A stretch of 36,537 nucleotides of DNA, taken from positions 1-36,537 of the forward strand of contig CAINDP010000059.1 of the NCBI GenBank assembly GCA_903847405.1, given 5' to 3'. The notes beneath the pieces are model-generated. The model did no database searches, was not told the origin of the DNA, and saw only the letters and a program-made list of their open reading frames with translations. This DNA is from an uncultured Myxococcales bacterium. GTDB lineage: Bacteria > Myxococcota_A > UBA9042 > DTJE01. Of the stretch, positions 1-7,488 are shown piece after piece (position 1 is the first letter of the stretch; the number at the start of each line of letters is the position of its first letter). The position numbers and the translations under genes were made by a program.

Positions 1-62
1 GGGGTTGCCAGGACCGTGGCCGTCGCAAGGAACGCCACGGTCGCGGAGAAGGGTCGAAACAT
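1..62 (-). CDS. Exported protein, 5' end only (runs off left edge)
   Basis: Only the first 20 or so codons are in the window. The reading MFRPFSATVAFLATATVLAT is a short basic start followed by a hydrophobic, Ala/Thr-rich segment, which is what a secretory signal peptide looks like. The ATG at 62-60 is preceded by GAGGG at a spacing of about 7 nt. A second in-frame ATG at 68 lies too close to that site. A promoter-like pair lies just upstream (118-89). Nothing can be said about the mature protein. The evidence is the start signals plus the signal-peptide-like composition. Confidence 0.5.
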   Translation of the reverse strand, partial: MFRPFSATVAFLATATVLAT

Positions 63-88
63 CGGCATGCCCTCGGGAAACCCGCGAC

Positions 89-118
89 ATTGTAGTGGAT
101 GGGGGCGGTTGGGTACAA
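89..118 (-). promoter_or_regulatory. Sigma70-like promoter for the left-edge exported gene
   Basis: Read on the minus strand, TTGTAC (118-113), an 18-nt spacer and TACAAT (94-89) lie about 27 nt in front of the ATG at 62. The -10 matches TATAAT at five of six positions; the -35 matches only in TTG. Transcription would begin near position 82, giving a leader of about 20 nt. Confidence 0.4.
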
Positions 119-130
119 GGCGATCCGTCC

Positions 131-186
131 GCGTGGACGTCCACGTCGACGACCACGTCCACGTGCACGTCTACGATCACGTCTAC
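131..186. repeat. Degenerate hexamer tandem repeat (CCACGT-like)
   Basis: The stretch is built from loosely repeated ACGTCC/CCACGT/ACGTCT units and is full of small palindromes (GTGGACGTCCAC, GTCGAC, CACGTG). It lies in the gap between the stop of the Cys-rich lipoprotein gene and the promoter of the next gene on the same strand. It could fold in the 3' end of the lipoprotein mRNA, but no U-run follows, so I do not call a terminator. Short runs of the same motif recur near 1311-1322 and 31401-31418. Confidence 0.5.
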
Positions 187-210
187 GGCAAGAGGGGCCA
201 GGTTGATCCG

Positions 211-1203
211 TCAGTCGGCCGCGGCCGGGAACCCGACGCACGTGGCGTACTGGCCGAAGACGCCGTCCGTCGAGCATCCCGTCGCGTGGTAGTCCCTGCA
301 GACCTCGTACTCGTAGTAGCCGTCGATGCACAATTTCAGGCTGGACCCTTCGCATTCCGACACGTTGCCTTCGCAGTCGCCGCCGGTGGGCCCGCAGGCG
401 TCGGTGAAGTGCTTGTCCAGGATTTCGTCCGAGGTGACGTCCGTGTGCGTGTCCAGCCATCCCCAGTTGCAGGTCCGCCGCCCGTCCGTCAGCAGGCCGC
501 AGTCCACGGTCGCCAGCTTGCCCCCCAGGCACCAGGACAGGATCGAGCCTTCGCACTTCGGCACCACGGGATAGTCCGGGTCCGACGTCGAGCACACGTC
601 GCCCTTTCCGACGCAGGCCAGGCCGTTGCTGCCGTTGCCGCAGGTCAGGCCCAGGACGCCGCACAGGAACAGGGACTTCACGCCGTCCGTGCAGGTCACC
701 AGCGAGTCGCCGTCGCACGCGTCCGACACGCAGGTGCCCAGGATGCAGCGGCCCTCCCGGCATTTCATGCCGGTCCGCGCGCAGTCCGTGTCGAAACGCA
801 GCTTTGACGCGCCCATCGTGCGGCACTCCTGGGCCACGTCGCCCACGCATGCCCGGGACTCGTCCTCGCAGGGCGGGGGCGCCACGCCGAAGTTCAGCGC
901 CTGGTACAGTTCGGCGCAGGTCGTCGCCGACAGCATTCCCGACAGCACCCCGGTCAACTCGACGACCCACTTCGCGTCCCCGCCGTCGGTCAGGGGCAGG
1001 GAATCCGCCGCCTGGAAGATCCGTTGCCAGACGTCGGTCAGGGCTGCGCTGTCGGTGCACTCGGCCAATTTGCCGTCCACGACGAACGACTCGCCGCGCA
1101 ACTGGGCGGTCCGGATGCCGCCGCGCCCGGGATTCTCCTCCTCGGTGCAGGCGCCGAGCAGCGTTCCCATCACCAGGGCGTATACGAGGGCGGGAACACG
1201 CAT
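211..1203 (-). CDS. Cys-rich lipoprotein (27 cysteines)
   Basis: A 330-aa exported lipoprotein. It starts with MRVPALVYALVMGTLLGAC, a signal peptide with lipobox LGAC, so Cys19 should be lipidated. The chosen ATG has GAGGAGG about 6 nt upstream; longer readings in this frame lack a signal. The mature part carries 26 more cysteines in a loose repeating pattern (C-x-G, then C-x-D/G-G, then D-C), as in disulfide-rich surface proteins of Myxococcota. Such a protein needs oxidative folding and lipidation. The divergent neighbour operon encodes a VKOR-DsbA catalyst and Lgt, the enzyme that lipidates prolipoproteins. The gene is therefore probably co-located with its own maturation machinery. No catalytic motif was seen and the molecular role is unknown. 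Confidence 0.8.
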   Translation of the reverse strand: MRVPALVYALVMGTLLGACTEEENPGRGGIRTAQLRGESFVVDGKLAECTDSAALTDVWQRIFQAADSLPLTDGGDAKWVVELTGVLSGMLSATTCAELYQALNFGVAPPPCEDESRACVGDVAQECRTMGASKLRFDTDCARTGMKCREGRCILGTCVSDACDGDSLVTCTDGVKSLFLCGVLGLTCGNGSNGLACVGKGDVCSTSDPDYPVVPKCEGSILSWCLGGKLATVDCGLLTDGRRTCNWGWLDTHTDVTSDEILDKHFTDACGPTGGDCEGNVSECEGSSLKLCIDGYYEYEVCRDYHATGCSTDGVFGQYATCVGFPAAAD

Positions 1204-1238
1204 GGGACACCTCCTCTTCGGACCCTTCCAGCGGCGGC

Positions 1239-1281
1239 ATTCTACCTTACGCGTCTTGCATTCGCCTGCGTTTCCATGCAA
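1239..1281. promoter_or_regulatory. Divergent control region with inverted repeat
   Basis: In the 125-bp gap between the lipoprotein gene (minus) and the VKOR-DsbA gene (plus) there is a perfect 6-bp inverted repeat, TTGCAT-N14-ATGCAA (1256-1281). A minus-strand -10-like TAGAAT lies at 1244-1239, so the repeat overlaps the expected -35 of that promoter. On the plus strand TTGCAT (1256) could itself be a -35, but the matching -10 (CAAATT, 1279) is poor. A repressor or activator site serving both directions would fit. Confidence 0.35.
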
Positions 1282-1328
1282 ATTGGGCGCGCTTCGGACG
1301 GGGTTTTGACGTGGACGTCGCGGCGTCG

Positions 1329-2594
1329 ATGCGGCCCGAACCCGGCGACGGGTTGGCGGGTCGCAGGCGGGCAAGGGTGGCCCTGGCCGCCTGCATCCTC
1401 CTGTGCCTCGTGGGTGTCGGCATTTCGTGGGACCTGACCCGCGTGTGGGTCCTTTCGCGCTCCGATCCCGACTACCACTCGTTCTGCGCCGTGTCCGAGG
1501 GGATGAACTGCGAAACCGTTGCCCTGTCGCCCTGGTCCTCGAACCTCGGCGCGCCCAACTCGGTCTGGGCGCTTGCCGGGTACGCCTTCGCGGTCCTGCT
1601 GGCAGGCTTTGCCGCCAGCCGCCGTCGGGACACCCTGGGATACGGCCTGCTGGTCCTCCTGGGAGTCGGCTTCGCGCTGGTGTCCGTGGCGCTGCTGTAC
1701 GTGATGCAGGCGCTGATCGGGTCGCTGTGCATCCTGTGCTTGGCGCTGGACCTCGTGAACGCGTCGCTGCTGGCCTTCGCCATCGTCGCGGCCCGGGCCG
1801 TCGGCGTCGGCGTGATCGCCAGCGTGCGGTCCGACCTGGCGTCCCTGGTCCGGCGGCCGTTCTTCGGCGTCGGGGTGGTCGCGGTCGGCCTGATCCTGCT
1901 GGGCGCCTCGTGGGGGGCGGGCCGTCACCTGATGAAGGAAACGGGCCTGCCCGAGCGGGGCCTCGGGGCGCCGGCCGTCCTGGGGACGCCTTCCGCCGGG
2001 GGACCGGTCTGCGGTGCGGGCGAGGCCAACGATCCGGCGACCGGCCCCTCGATGGGCGTCACCCCGGACGGGCACCCCTGGATCGGCGCGGTGAACCCCG
2101 TGGTCGAGGTCCAGGAGTTCACGGACTACCAGTGCCCCCACTGCCGCCGGGCCCACATGATGGTGCGCAAGCTGCTGTCCACGGCGGGCGACAAGGTTCG
2201 CGTCTATCACCGGCACCTGCCGCTGGACCAGGAATGCAACCCCGCGATCCTCAGTCCATTCCACCGGCGGGCCTGCGAACTGTCGCGGGTGGCCGTGTGC
2301 GCCGGGCGCCAGGGCCGGTTCTGGGAAATGAACGACTTCCTGTTCCAGCAGGCCGACGAGATCCGCGAAAGGAACCTGTCCGCGGAGGACATCGCCGGTC
2401 GCCTGGAACTGGAACCGGATGCGTTCCGATGCTGCCTGGACGAGGCGTCGACGAAGGAAGCCCTGGCGGTGGACGTGGCCGAGGGGAACGCCCTGGGGAT
2501 CAAGGGCACGCCGGCCTTCGTCGTCAACGGGTCTGTCAACTACGGCAAGATTCCGGTAGAAGCGCTGGAAGCGGCAGGGGTTTTCGCCCCGTGA
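1329..2594 (+). CDS. VKOR-DsbA fusion (disulfide bond catalyst)
   Basis: A 421-aa inner-membrane protein that would make disulfide bonds in periplasmic proteins. The N-terminal half is a vitamin K epoxide reductase (VKOR) domain with about five membrane helices. It has the loop cysteine pair Cys53/Cys61 and the quinone-side CILC at 134-137. After a linker comes a DsbA-like thioredoxin domain with active site CPHC (269-272) and a cis-Pro segment (GTPAFVVNG) near the end. Known VKOR-thioredoxin fusions pass electrons from the CxxC to quinone. The start is uncertain: the ATG at 1329 has no strong ribosome site, and an upstream GTG is possible. It precedes lgt and faces a 27-Cys lipoprotein, the likely client. 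High confidence in family, moderate in start. Confidence 0.92.
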   Translation: MRPEPGDGLAGRRRARVALAACILLCLVGVGISWDLTRVWVLSRSDPDYHSFCAVSEGMNCETVALSPWSSNLGAPNSVWALAGYAFAVLLAGFAASRRRDTLGYGLLVLLGVGFALVSVALLYVMQALIGSLCILCLALDLVNASLLAFAIVAARAVGVGVIASVRSDLASLVRRPFFGVGVVAVGLILLGASWGAGRHLMKETGLPERGLGAPAVLGTPSAGGPVCGAGEANDPATGPSMGVTPDGHPWIGAVNPVVEVQEFTDYQCPHCRRAHMMVRKLLSTAGDKVRVYHRHLPLDQECNPAILSPFHRRACELSRVAVCAGRQGRFWEMNDFLFQQADEIRERNLSAEDIAGRLELEPDAFRCCLDEASTKEALAVDVAEGNALGIKGTPAFVVNGSVNYGKIPVEALEAAGVFAP

Positions 2595-2624
2595 CGTCCT
2601 GCGCGCGCCGGTCGAGGAGGCACG

Positions 2625-3473
2625 ATGTGGCCGTACGTGGTCGAATGGGGCTGGTTCAAGATCGGCACTTACGGCGTCATGATGGCGATCGGGTTCCTGA
2701 CGGCCTCGTGGCTGCTGGCCCGTGACCTGAAGAGCCGCAACCTGAACCCGGCCATCGCGGACAGCATCACCCTGATGTGCATCGTCGGCGGGGTGCTGGG
2801 CGCCAAGCTGGCCTACATGCTGACCGAGGCGCAGACCTTCGTGTGGAGCGACCTGTTCTCGGGCAGCGGGCTGACGTGGCACGGCGGCCTGATCCTGGCG
2901 GCGGCCCTGAACGTCGGCTACTTCGCCTGGAAGAAACTGCCCCTGCGCGTGATGCTGGACACGGTATCCCCCGTGCTGGCCTCGGGGTACGCCTTCGGCC
3001 GCCTGGGCTGCCAGATTTCCGGCGACGGGGACTACGGCATCCCGTGCACGCCCGACTCCCTGGACCGGGTCTTCTGCATGGCCTACCCGAACGGCATCGT
3101 GCCGACGCACGACATCGTCCACCCGACGCCGGTGTACGAGGCGGTCGCGAACTTCGCGCTGTTCGCGATCCTCTGGAAGTTGCGGGGCCGCATCAAGAAC
3201 CCCGGCGTGATGTTCGGCCTGTACCTGATCGGGTCGGGCATCTCGCGGTTCCTGGTCGAGTTCATCCGCCAGCCCGAAAGCCGCCCCGAGCGGTTCTGGG
3301 GCCTGCGGGACGCGCACCTCATCGCGCTGGGCCAGATCGTCCTGGGGATCGTCCTGGGCCTGTGGTGGGGCCTGGTGAAGTCGCCGTCCCTGCCGGACTA
3401 CGGCGTGTTCCCCGTAGCGGCCGAATCGCCGGTGCCCGCCGTCACCCGCCAGAGGCGTCGCAAGGGGAAGTGA
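2625..3473 (+). CDS. lgt: Prolipoprotein diacylglyceryl transferase
   Basis: A 282-aa multi-spanning inner-membrane enzyme that transfers diacylglycerol from phosphatidylglycerol to the lipobox cysteine of prolipoproteins. Family marks seen in order are the HGGLI segment after the second helix, GRLGCQISGDGDYG (the counterpart of the usual GRxGNFxNxE signature), HPTPVYE (usual HPSQLYE) and RFLVEFIRQPE near the C-terminus. Length is normal for Lgt. The ATG follows GAGGAGG at about 5 nt, 30 nt after the VKOR-DsbA stop, and the amidohydrolase lipoprotein gene begins 3 nt after its stop, so the three probably share a transcript. The Asn of the family signature is replaced here (CQISGD), a modest divergence. 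Confidence 0.95.
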   Translation: MWPYVVEWGWFKIGTYGVMMAIGFLTASWLLARDLKSRNLNPAIADSITLMCIVGGVLGAKLAYMLTEAQTFVWSDLFSGSGLTWHGGLILAAALNVGYFAWKKLPLRVMLDTVSPVLASGYAFGRLGCQISGDGDYGIPCTPDSLDRVFCMAYPNGIVPTHDIVHPTPVYEAVANFALFAILWKLRGRIKNPGVMFGLYLIGSGISRFLVEFIRQPESRPERFWGLRDAHLIALGQIVLGIVLGLWWGLVKSPSLPDYGVFPVAAESPVPAVTRQRRRKGK

Positions 3474-3475
3474 TC

Positions 3476-4648
3476 ATGAAACGCGCCCGGACACGGCTTC
3501 TGGTCGTCGGGATCGTCGCCTGCCTCGCGTTCGTCGCCTGCAAGGGCGGCCAGGACGGTGGCGCCGCCGGGGCAGGCGGTCCGGGGGCGTCCGGGCGCCC
3601 CTGGCACCTGGGTCAACCGGTCATCGACAGCCACGTGCACGTCGCCCCGAACCTGCCGGCACTGGCGAGGACCCTGGAGGTCTTCGATCGCGTCGGGATC
3701 GGCCGGTTCGCCGTGAAGAGCAGCGGGCCCGTGGGGACGCCCCGGTACCAGGCCACCATGGCCATGCAGAAGGTCCTGGGCGACCGGATGCGCGTGTTCG
3801 TGAACATCGACTGGCAGGGCGCGGGCGAGCCCGGCTGGGCGGACAGGCAGGTCCGGCTGCTGGAGCAGGCGAAGCAGGACGGCGCGGTCGGCGTGAAGGT
3901 CTTCAAGAACCTGGGCCTGCAGGTGCGCGGCCCCAACGGCAAACTCATCTCTCCCGACGACCCCGTGCTGGATCCGATCTTCGAGGCCTGCGGGCGCCTG
4001 GGGCTGATCTTCGCGTGGCACATCGCCGACCCCGTGGCGTTCTTCAAGCCGGCGACGCCCGACAACGAGCGCTACGAGGAACTGCAACTGGCGAAGGCGT
4101 GGCAGTTCGACGGCCCCGAGTACCCGTCGTTCAACGACCTGATGACGGTCCAGGAACGGCGCATCGCCCACGACCCGAAGACGACGTTCCTCCTGATCCA
4201 CATGGGGAACAACGCCGAGGACCTGGGCTACGTGGATCGCCTCCTGGCGACTCATCCCAACGTCTACGTGGACACCTCCGCGCGCGTCCCGGAGTTCGGC
4301 CGCCACCCCGCGGACCAGGTGCGGGCCTTCTTCGTCAAGCACCAGGACCGGATCCTGTTCGGATCGGACTTCATCGTGGACGGTGTCGGGGACATGCAAC
4401 TGGGATCGGTGTCGCACACGGTGCCGACGGTGGACGACGCGGTGGAGTTCTTCACCCGGCACTGGAAGTACTTCGAGACCGACGTCCGGCAGATGGATCA
4501 CCCGACGCCCATCCAGGGGCCCTGGAAGGTGGACGCCATCAACCTGCCGGCCGAGGTCCTGAAGAAGATCTACGTCACCAACCCCGAACGCCTGATCTGG
4601 TCCAGCCCGCTGCCCGGGGCGAAGGCGCCCGCCGCATCACCGAAGTAG
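3476..4648 (+). CDS. Amidohydrolase-family lipoprotein
   Basis: A 390-aa secreted lipoprotein with lipobox AFVAC (Cys22), followed by a Gly/Ala-rich linker and an amidohydrolase_2 type TIM barrel. The metal-binding HxH is in IDSHVHV (His53, His55), and the late barrel Asp is in RILFGSDFI (about residue 300). A central segment with His (LIFAWHIAD, LLIHMGNN) supplies further metal ligands. Members of this family are hydrolases or decarboxylases of cyclic or aromatic acids. The substrate here cannot be told. The start ATG has GGGGAAG upstream and lies 2 nt after lgt, so it is probably translated from the same mRNA. It ends 9 nt before the stop of the convergent kinase gene. Confidence 0.85.
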   Translation: MKRARTRLLVVGIVACLAFVACKGGQDGGAAGAGGPGASGRPWHLGQPVIDSHVHVAPNLPALARTLEVFDRVGIGRFAVKSSGPVGTPRYQATMAMQKVLGDRMRVFVNIDWQGAGEPGWADRQVRLLEQAKQDGAVGVKVFKNLGLQVRGPNGKLISPDDPVLDPIFEACGRLGLIFAWHIADPVAFFKPATPDNERYEELQLAKAWQFDGPEYPSFNDLMTVQERRIAHDPKTTFLLIHMGNNAEDLGYVDRLLATHPNVYVDTSARVPEFGRHPADQVRAFFVKHQDRILFGSDFIVDGVGDMQLGSVSHTVPTVDDAVEFFTRHWKYFETDVRQMDHPTPIQGPWKVDAINLPAEVLKKIYVTNPERLIWSSPLPGAKAPAASPK

Positions 4649-4657
4649 ACGCCCGGA

Positions 4658-6577
4658 TCAGCGTGCCGGCCGGTCCTCGACCAGCGTGTCGCTGCCGGGC
4701 ACGCCGGCCTGCGCGCCTGCCCGACGGCCGAAGACCCGCGGGCGGACGCCGATCCCGAACATCCGCGACAACACGTACAGCATCACGGCCAGGATCACGG
4801 CCGTCGAACCGCCCACGATGGCCGTGATCTTCTGGTTGTTGCGGATCCGCATCTCGACGTCCGCCAGGGACTGGCGCGACACCAGCACGGCCAGGATGTC
4901 GTCTTCGGGGACGCCCTGGTGGCAGGCCCGACAGACCGTTTCGTTGACCAGCGGGCGCATCACGGTCAGCACGTGCTCGCTGTCCAGTTCCTCGTCGCGG
5001 ACCACCACGCGCTTGCCGGCCAGCACCGAGGCCCAGGTTTCGGGGCTGATCTTCAGCCGCTGGAGGACCGGGTGCGGCACGACGGCGGGGGGCGGGTTCG
5101 CGTCCGCAGCGGCGCCGGCACCCAGGGTCGGCGACGGGCCCTCCCAGGCCGGCGACCCGTCCGGACGCAGCACTTCCAGGGACGTCAAGCCGGGCACGTG
5201 GCGGATCCGGTTCACCAGCGTGCGGGCCACCTGGGGACGCTCCTCCAGCATCGCCGCGCGGAGGGCCCGGTCCAGGGTTTCGGCCTGGTACTCGCCCGCG
5301 CGCCGGCCGAACTCCCGCAGGGACGCGTTCGTCCGATCCAGGTTGAACAGGACGACGGCCCCGAACGCGATGGTCAGCAGGACCACCGACGACACCAGGA
5401 CCGCGGCGGCCGCCAGCACGGGACGGCTGCCTTCGATGCGCTTGCGGACGCGTTCCACGGGGGTGGGCGGTCGGACCGACACCGGGTGGCCCGCCAGCCA
5501 GGCGTCGATGTCGTCGGCGAAGGTCGCCGCGGACGGGTACCGGCGGGCCGCGTCCTTTTCCATGGCCTTCAGGCAGATGGTTTCCAGGTCCGGGGAAAGG
5601 ATCCGGCCCAGGGTCCGTCGGGCCGCTTCGGACGGCCGTTCGGGTTCCTTCCGGATCACGTCCATCATCACGATCAGGGGCTGGTCGCCGGCGAAGGGCG
5701 GGGCGCCGGCCAGCAGGTGGTACATCGTGGCGCCCAGCGAGTACACGTCGCTGAGGGGACCGATGCTGTTCAGTTCGCCGTTGGCCTGCTCGGGGGGCAT
5801 GTACCACGGAGTGCCCACGGGGCGCCCCGCATAGGTCATCCCGGTATCCTGGTCCAGCGTCTTGGCGATGCCGAAGTCGCTGACGTGGGGCACGCCGTCG
5901 GGGTCCACCAGGATGTTGTCCGGCTTGACGTCGCGGTGGACGATGCCCTGCCGGTGGGCATGGTCCAGGGCGCGCGCCACCTGGACCAGGATCCGCAGTC
6001 CTTCCCGCAGGGACTCGTCGCCCGTCCGGCCCATCCAGGCCGAAAAGGGCCGGGACTCGATGTATTCCATCACGAAGAAGTACAGGCCCCGATCCTCGCC
6101 GGCGTCGAAGATCCGGACGATGTTCGGGTGATCCAGGCGACCCGCCAGCATCGCTTCGTTCTGGAATCGGAGGATTTCGAGGTCGGAGGAGTGCTCGCCG
6201 CCGGTCAGCACCTTGACCGCGCAGGTCCGTCGCAACCGCAGGGAATAGGCGCGGTACACGACGCCCATCGCCCCGCGACCCAACTGATCCAGGATGTCGT
6301 AGGCGCCGATCCGCATGCGGACGTCGGTCGAACGGTGCGGCACCTGGACGAGGCGCTCGGGGGCGGCCTCGCCCTCCTCCAGCACCCGGCCCCCTGCGGC
6401 CACCACGACGCCGTCGGCGTACCGGATGCCGTACAGCCCGGCGGGTGTGACGCCCAGCCAGGGACGCAGCGCCTCGGGATACCCCCCGGGCCTGGATCCG
6501 CACTGCGGGCAGGCGGGCTCGCCCGCGTGGTTGGCCACCTTCCTGGCGCCGCAGTTCGTGCAGAACCCTTCCAGCAC
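4658..6577 (-). CDS. Ser/Thr kinase with CXXCH-bearing periplasmic sensor
   Basis: A 639-aa transmembrane Hanks-type kinase. From the N-terminus it has a zinc ribbon (Cys6/Cys9 and Cys23/Cys26), then a kinase core (GRGAMGVVY loop, Lys122, HRDVKPDN at 214-221, DFG at 234-236, GTPWYMPPEQ). A membrane helix follows at about 387-410, then an external region of some 180 residues, and a second helix at about 592-612. The external region ends in VCRACH (Cys549, Cys552, His553), the covalent haem c motif. The surrounding pattern (PLVN...CRACH...ILAVLVS) is like the haem-binding PAS-type sensors of deltaproteobacterial receptors. I infer a redox or ligand sensor that controls cytoplasmic phosphorylation. 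The start is a GTG at 6577 after GAGGAAGG. It is divergent from the phoB-like gene. Confidence 0.85.
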   Translation of the reverse strand: MLEGFCTNCGARKVANHAGEPACPQCGSRPGGYPEALRPWLGVTPAGLYGIRYADGVVVAAGGRVLEEGEAAPERLVQVPHRSTDVRMRIGAYDILDQLGRGAMGVVYRAYSLRLRRTCAVKVLTGGEHSSDLEILRFQNEAMLAGRLDHPNIVRIFDAGEDRGLYFFVMEYIESRPFSAWMGRTGDESLREGLRILVQVARALDHAHRQGIVHRDVKPDNILVDPDGVPHVSDFGIAKTLDQDTGMTYAGRPVGTPWYMPPEQANGELNSIGPLSDVYSLGATMYHLLAGAPPFAGDQPLIVMMDVIRKEPERPSEAARRTLGRILSPDLETICLKAMEKDAARRYPSAATFADDIDAWLAGHPVSVRPPTPVERVRKRIEGSRPVLAAAAVLVSSVVLLTIAFGAVVLFNLDRTNASLREFGRRAGEYQAETLDRALRAAMLEERPQVARTLVNRIRHVPGLTSLEVLRPDGSPAWEGPSPTLGAGAAADANPPPAVVPHPVLQRLKISPETWASVLAGKRVVVRDEELDSEHVLTVMRPLVNETVCRACHQGVPEDDILAVLVSRQSLADVEMRIRNNQKITAIVGGSTAVILAVMLYVLSRMFGIGVRPRVFGRRAGAQAGVPGSDTLVEDRPAR

Positions 6578-6608
6578 CCCGCCTTCCTCGGTGCGGTGAA
6601 GCCGAGCC

Positions 6609-6614
6609 AGTATA
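6609..6614 (-). promoter_or_regulatory. Possible -10 element of the kinase gene
   Basis: TATACT on the minus strand (5 of 6 to TATAAT) lies 32 nt before the GTG start of the Ser/Thr kinase. No convincing -35 is found 16-18 nt upstream, so an activator or another sigma factor may be needed. Confidence 0.3.
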
Positions 6615-6680
6615 ACGGACGACGGGATTCGGGTGCGAGAGAACGGGCCGGCGGTGTGCCAGCGGCGCGCCCCCGGTGCG

Positions 6681-6710
6681 TTGCCGCGTCGCGCGGGGGC
6701 ATGGTATAAA
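6681..6710 (+). promoter_or_regulatory. Sigma70-like promoter of the phoB-like operon
   Basis: TTGCCG (6681-6686), an 18-nt spacer and TATAAA (6705-6710) match the vegetative consensus at 4/6 and 5/6 positions. The predicted start near 6717 leaves a leader of about 70 nt that contains the hairpin at 6743-6770. No pho-box direct repeats (CTGTCAT type) were seen near it. Confidence 0.5.
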
Positions 6711-6742
6711 CGCGCCCGAAGGGACATGAACGACCCGTCGGA

Positions 6743-6770
6743 CGGACCCCGGGGCGGGTTGCGGGGTCCG
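6743..6770 (+). promoter_or_regulatory. Leader hairpin before the phoB-like gene
   Basis: CGGACCCC (6743-6750) and GGGGTCCG (6763-6770) form a perfect 8-bp stem around a 12-nt GC-rich loop. It ends 18 nt before the ATG and just ahead of the ribosome site GGGAGGGA. Such a stem could stabilise the mRNA or limit ribosome access. No U-tract follows, so it is not a standard terminator. Confidence 0.4.
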
Positions 6771-6788
6771 TTGTTCCTGGGAGGGACC

Positions 6789-7481
6789 ATGTCGCGCACC
6801 GTGCTGATCGTCGAGGACGAATTCGATTTTGCGGACGTCGTTGCGCTGAACCTGCGGCGCGCGGGCTTCGAAACCGTGGCCGTCCGGTCGGGCGAGGCCG
6901 GCATCGCCGAGGCCCGCCATCGAAAGCCCGACCTGGTCCTCCTGGACCTGATGCTGCCCGACATGATGGGCACCGAGGTGTGCCGGCGGCTGAAGTCGGA
7001 CCCCGGCACCCGTGGCATCCCCGTCGTGATGGTCACCGCCCGCGGCGAGGAAATCGACCGCGTCGTCGGCTTCGAACTGGGCGCCGACGACTACGTGGTC
7101 AAGCCCATCAGCATGCGCGAACTGGTCCTGCGCGTGAACGCGGTGCTGCGGCGCAATCCCCAGGTGGCCGACGACTCCGAGGCTCCCTCGATGGCCTTCG
7201 GCCCCCTGCGCGTGGACGGCCCGTCCCACCGGGTCTTCGTCGACGAGGTCGAGGTCAGCCTGACCGCGCTGGAGTTCCGCCTGCTGGTGGCCCTGCTGTC
7301 CCGGCCGGGCCGCGTGCTGTCCCGCGAGTCGCTGCTGGACCAGGTCTGGGGGCTCCAGGCCGAGGTCGAGACCCGCACCGTGGACACGATGATGAAGCGG
7401 GTCCGCGACAAGCTGGGGACGGCCGGACGGCACCTGGAAACGGTTCGCGGGGTCGGCTACCGATTCTCGGACCAGGATTGA
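6789..7481 (+). CDS. PhoB/OmpR-family response regulator
   Basis: A 230-aa DNA-binding response regulator. The receiver domain has the acidic pocket ED(E) at 9-11, phospho-acceptor Asp53 (LLDLMLPD), Thr83 region (VMVTARG) and Lys105 (DDYVVKPIS). The C-terminal winged helix carries LTALEFRLLVALLSRPGRV and the recognition/turn segment ending in RGVGYRF. This is the PhoB/OmpR layout and size. The ATG at 6789 has GGGAGGGA a few nt upstream. The histidine kinase gene follows 7 nt after the stop, so the pair is one operon. It is phoB-like in sequence style, but no pst or phoU gene is nearby, so a phosphate role is not established. Confidence 0.92.
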   Translation: MSRTVLIVEDEFDFADVVALNLRRAGFETVAVRSGEAGIAEARHRKPDLVLLDLMLPDMMGTEVCRRLKSDPGTRGIPVVMVTARGEEIDRVVGFELGADDYVVKPISMRELVLRVNAVLRRNPQVADDSEAPSMAFGPLRVDGPSHRVFVDEVEVSLTALEFRLLVALLSRPGRVLSRESLLDQVWGLQAEVETRTVDTMMKRVRDKLGTAGRHLETVRGVGYRFSDQD

Positions 7482-7488
7482 CGCCACG

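Noticed and set aside
131-186. CRISPR array
   Set aside because: The unit is about 6 bp and degenerate, without spacers of regular size, and no cas genes are in the window.
6681-6789. Pho box controlling the phoB-like gene
   Set aside because: No CTGTCAT-type direct repeats are present, and no pst, phoU or phosphatase gene is near, so phosphate control is not claimed.
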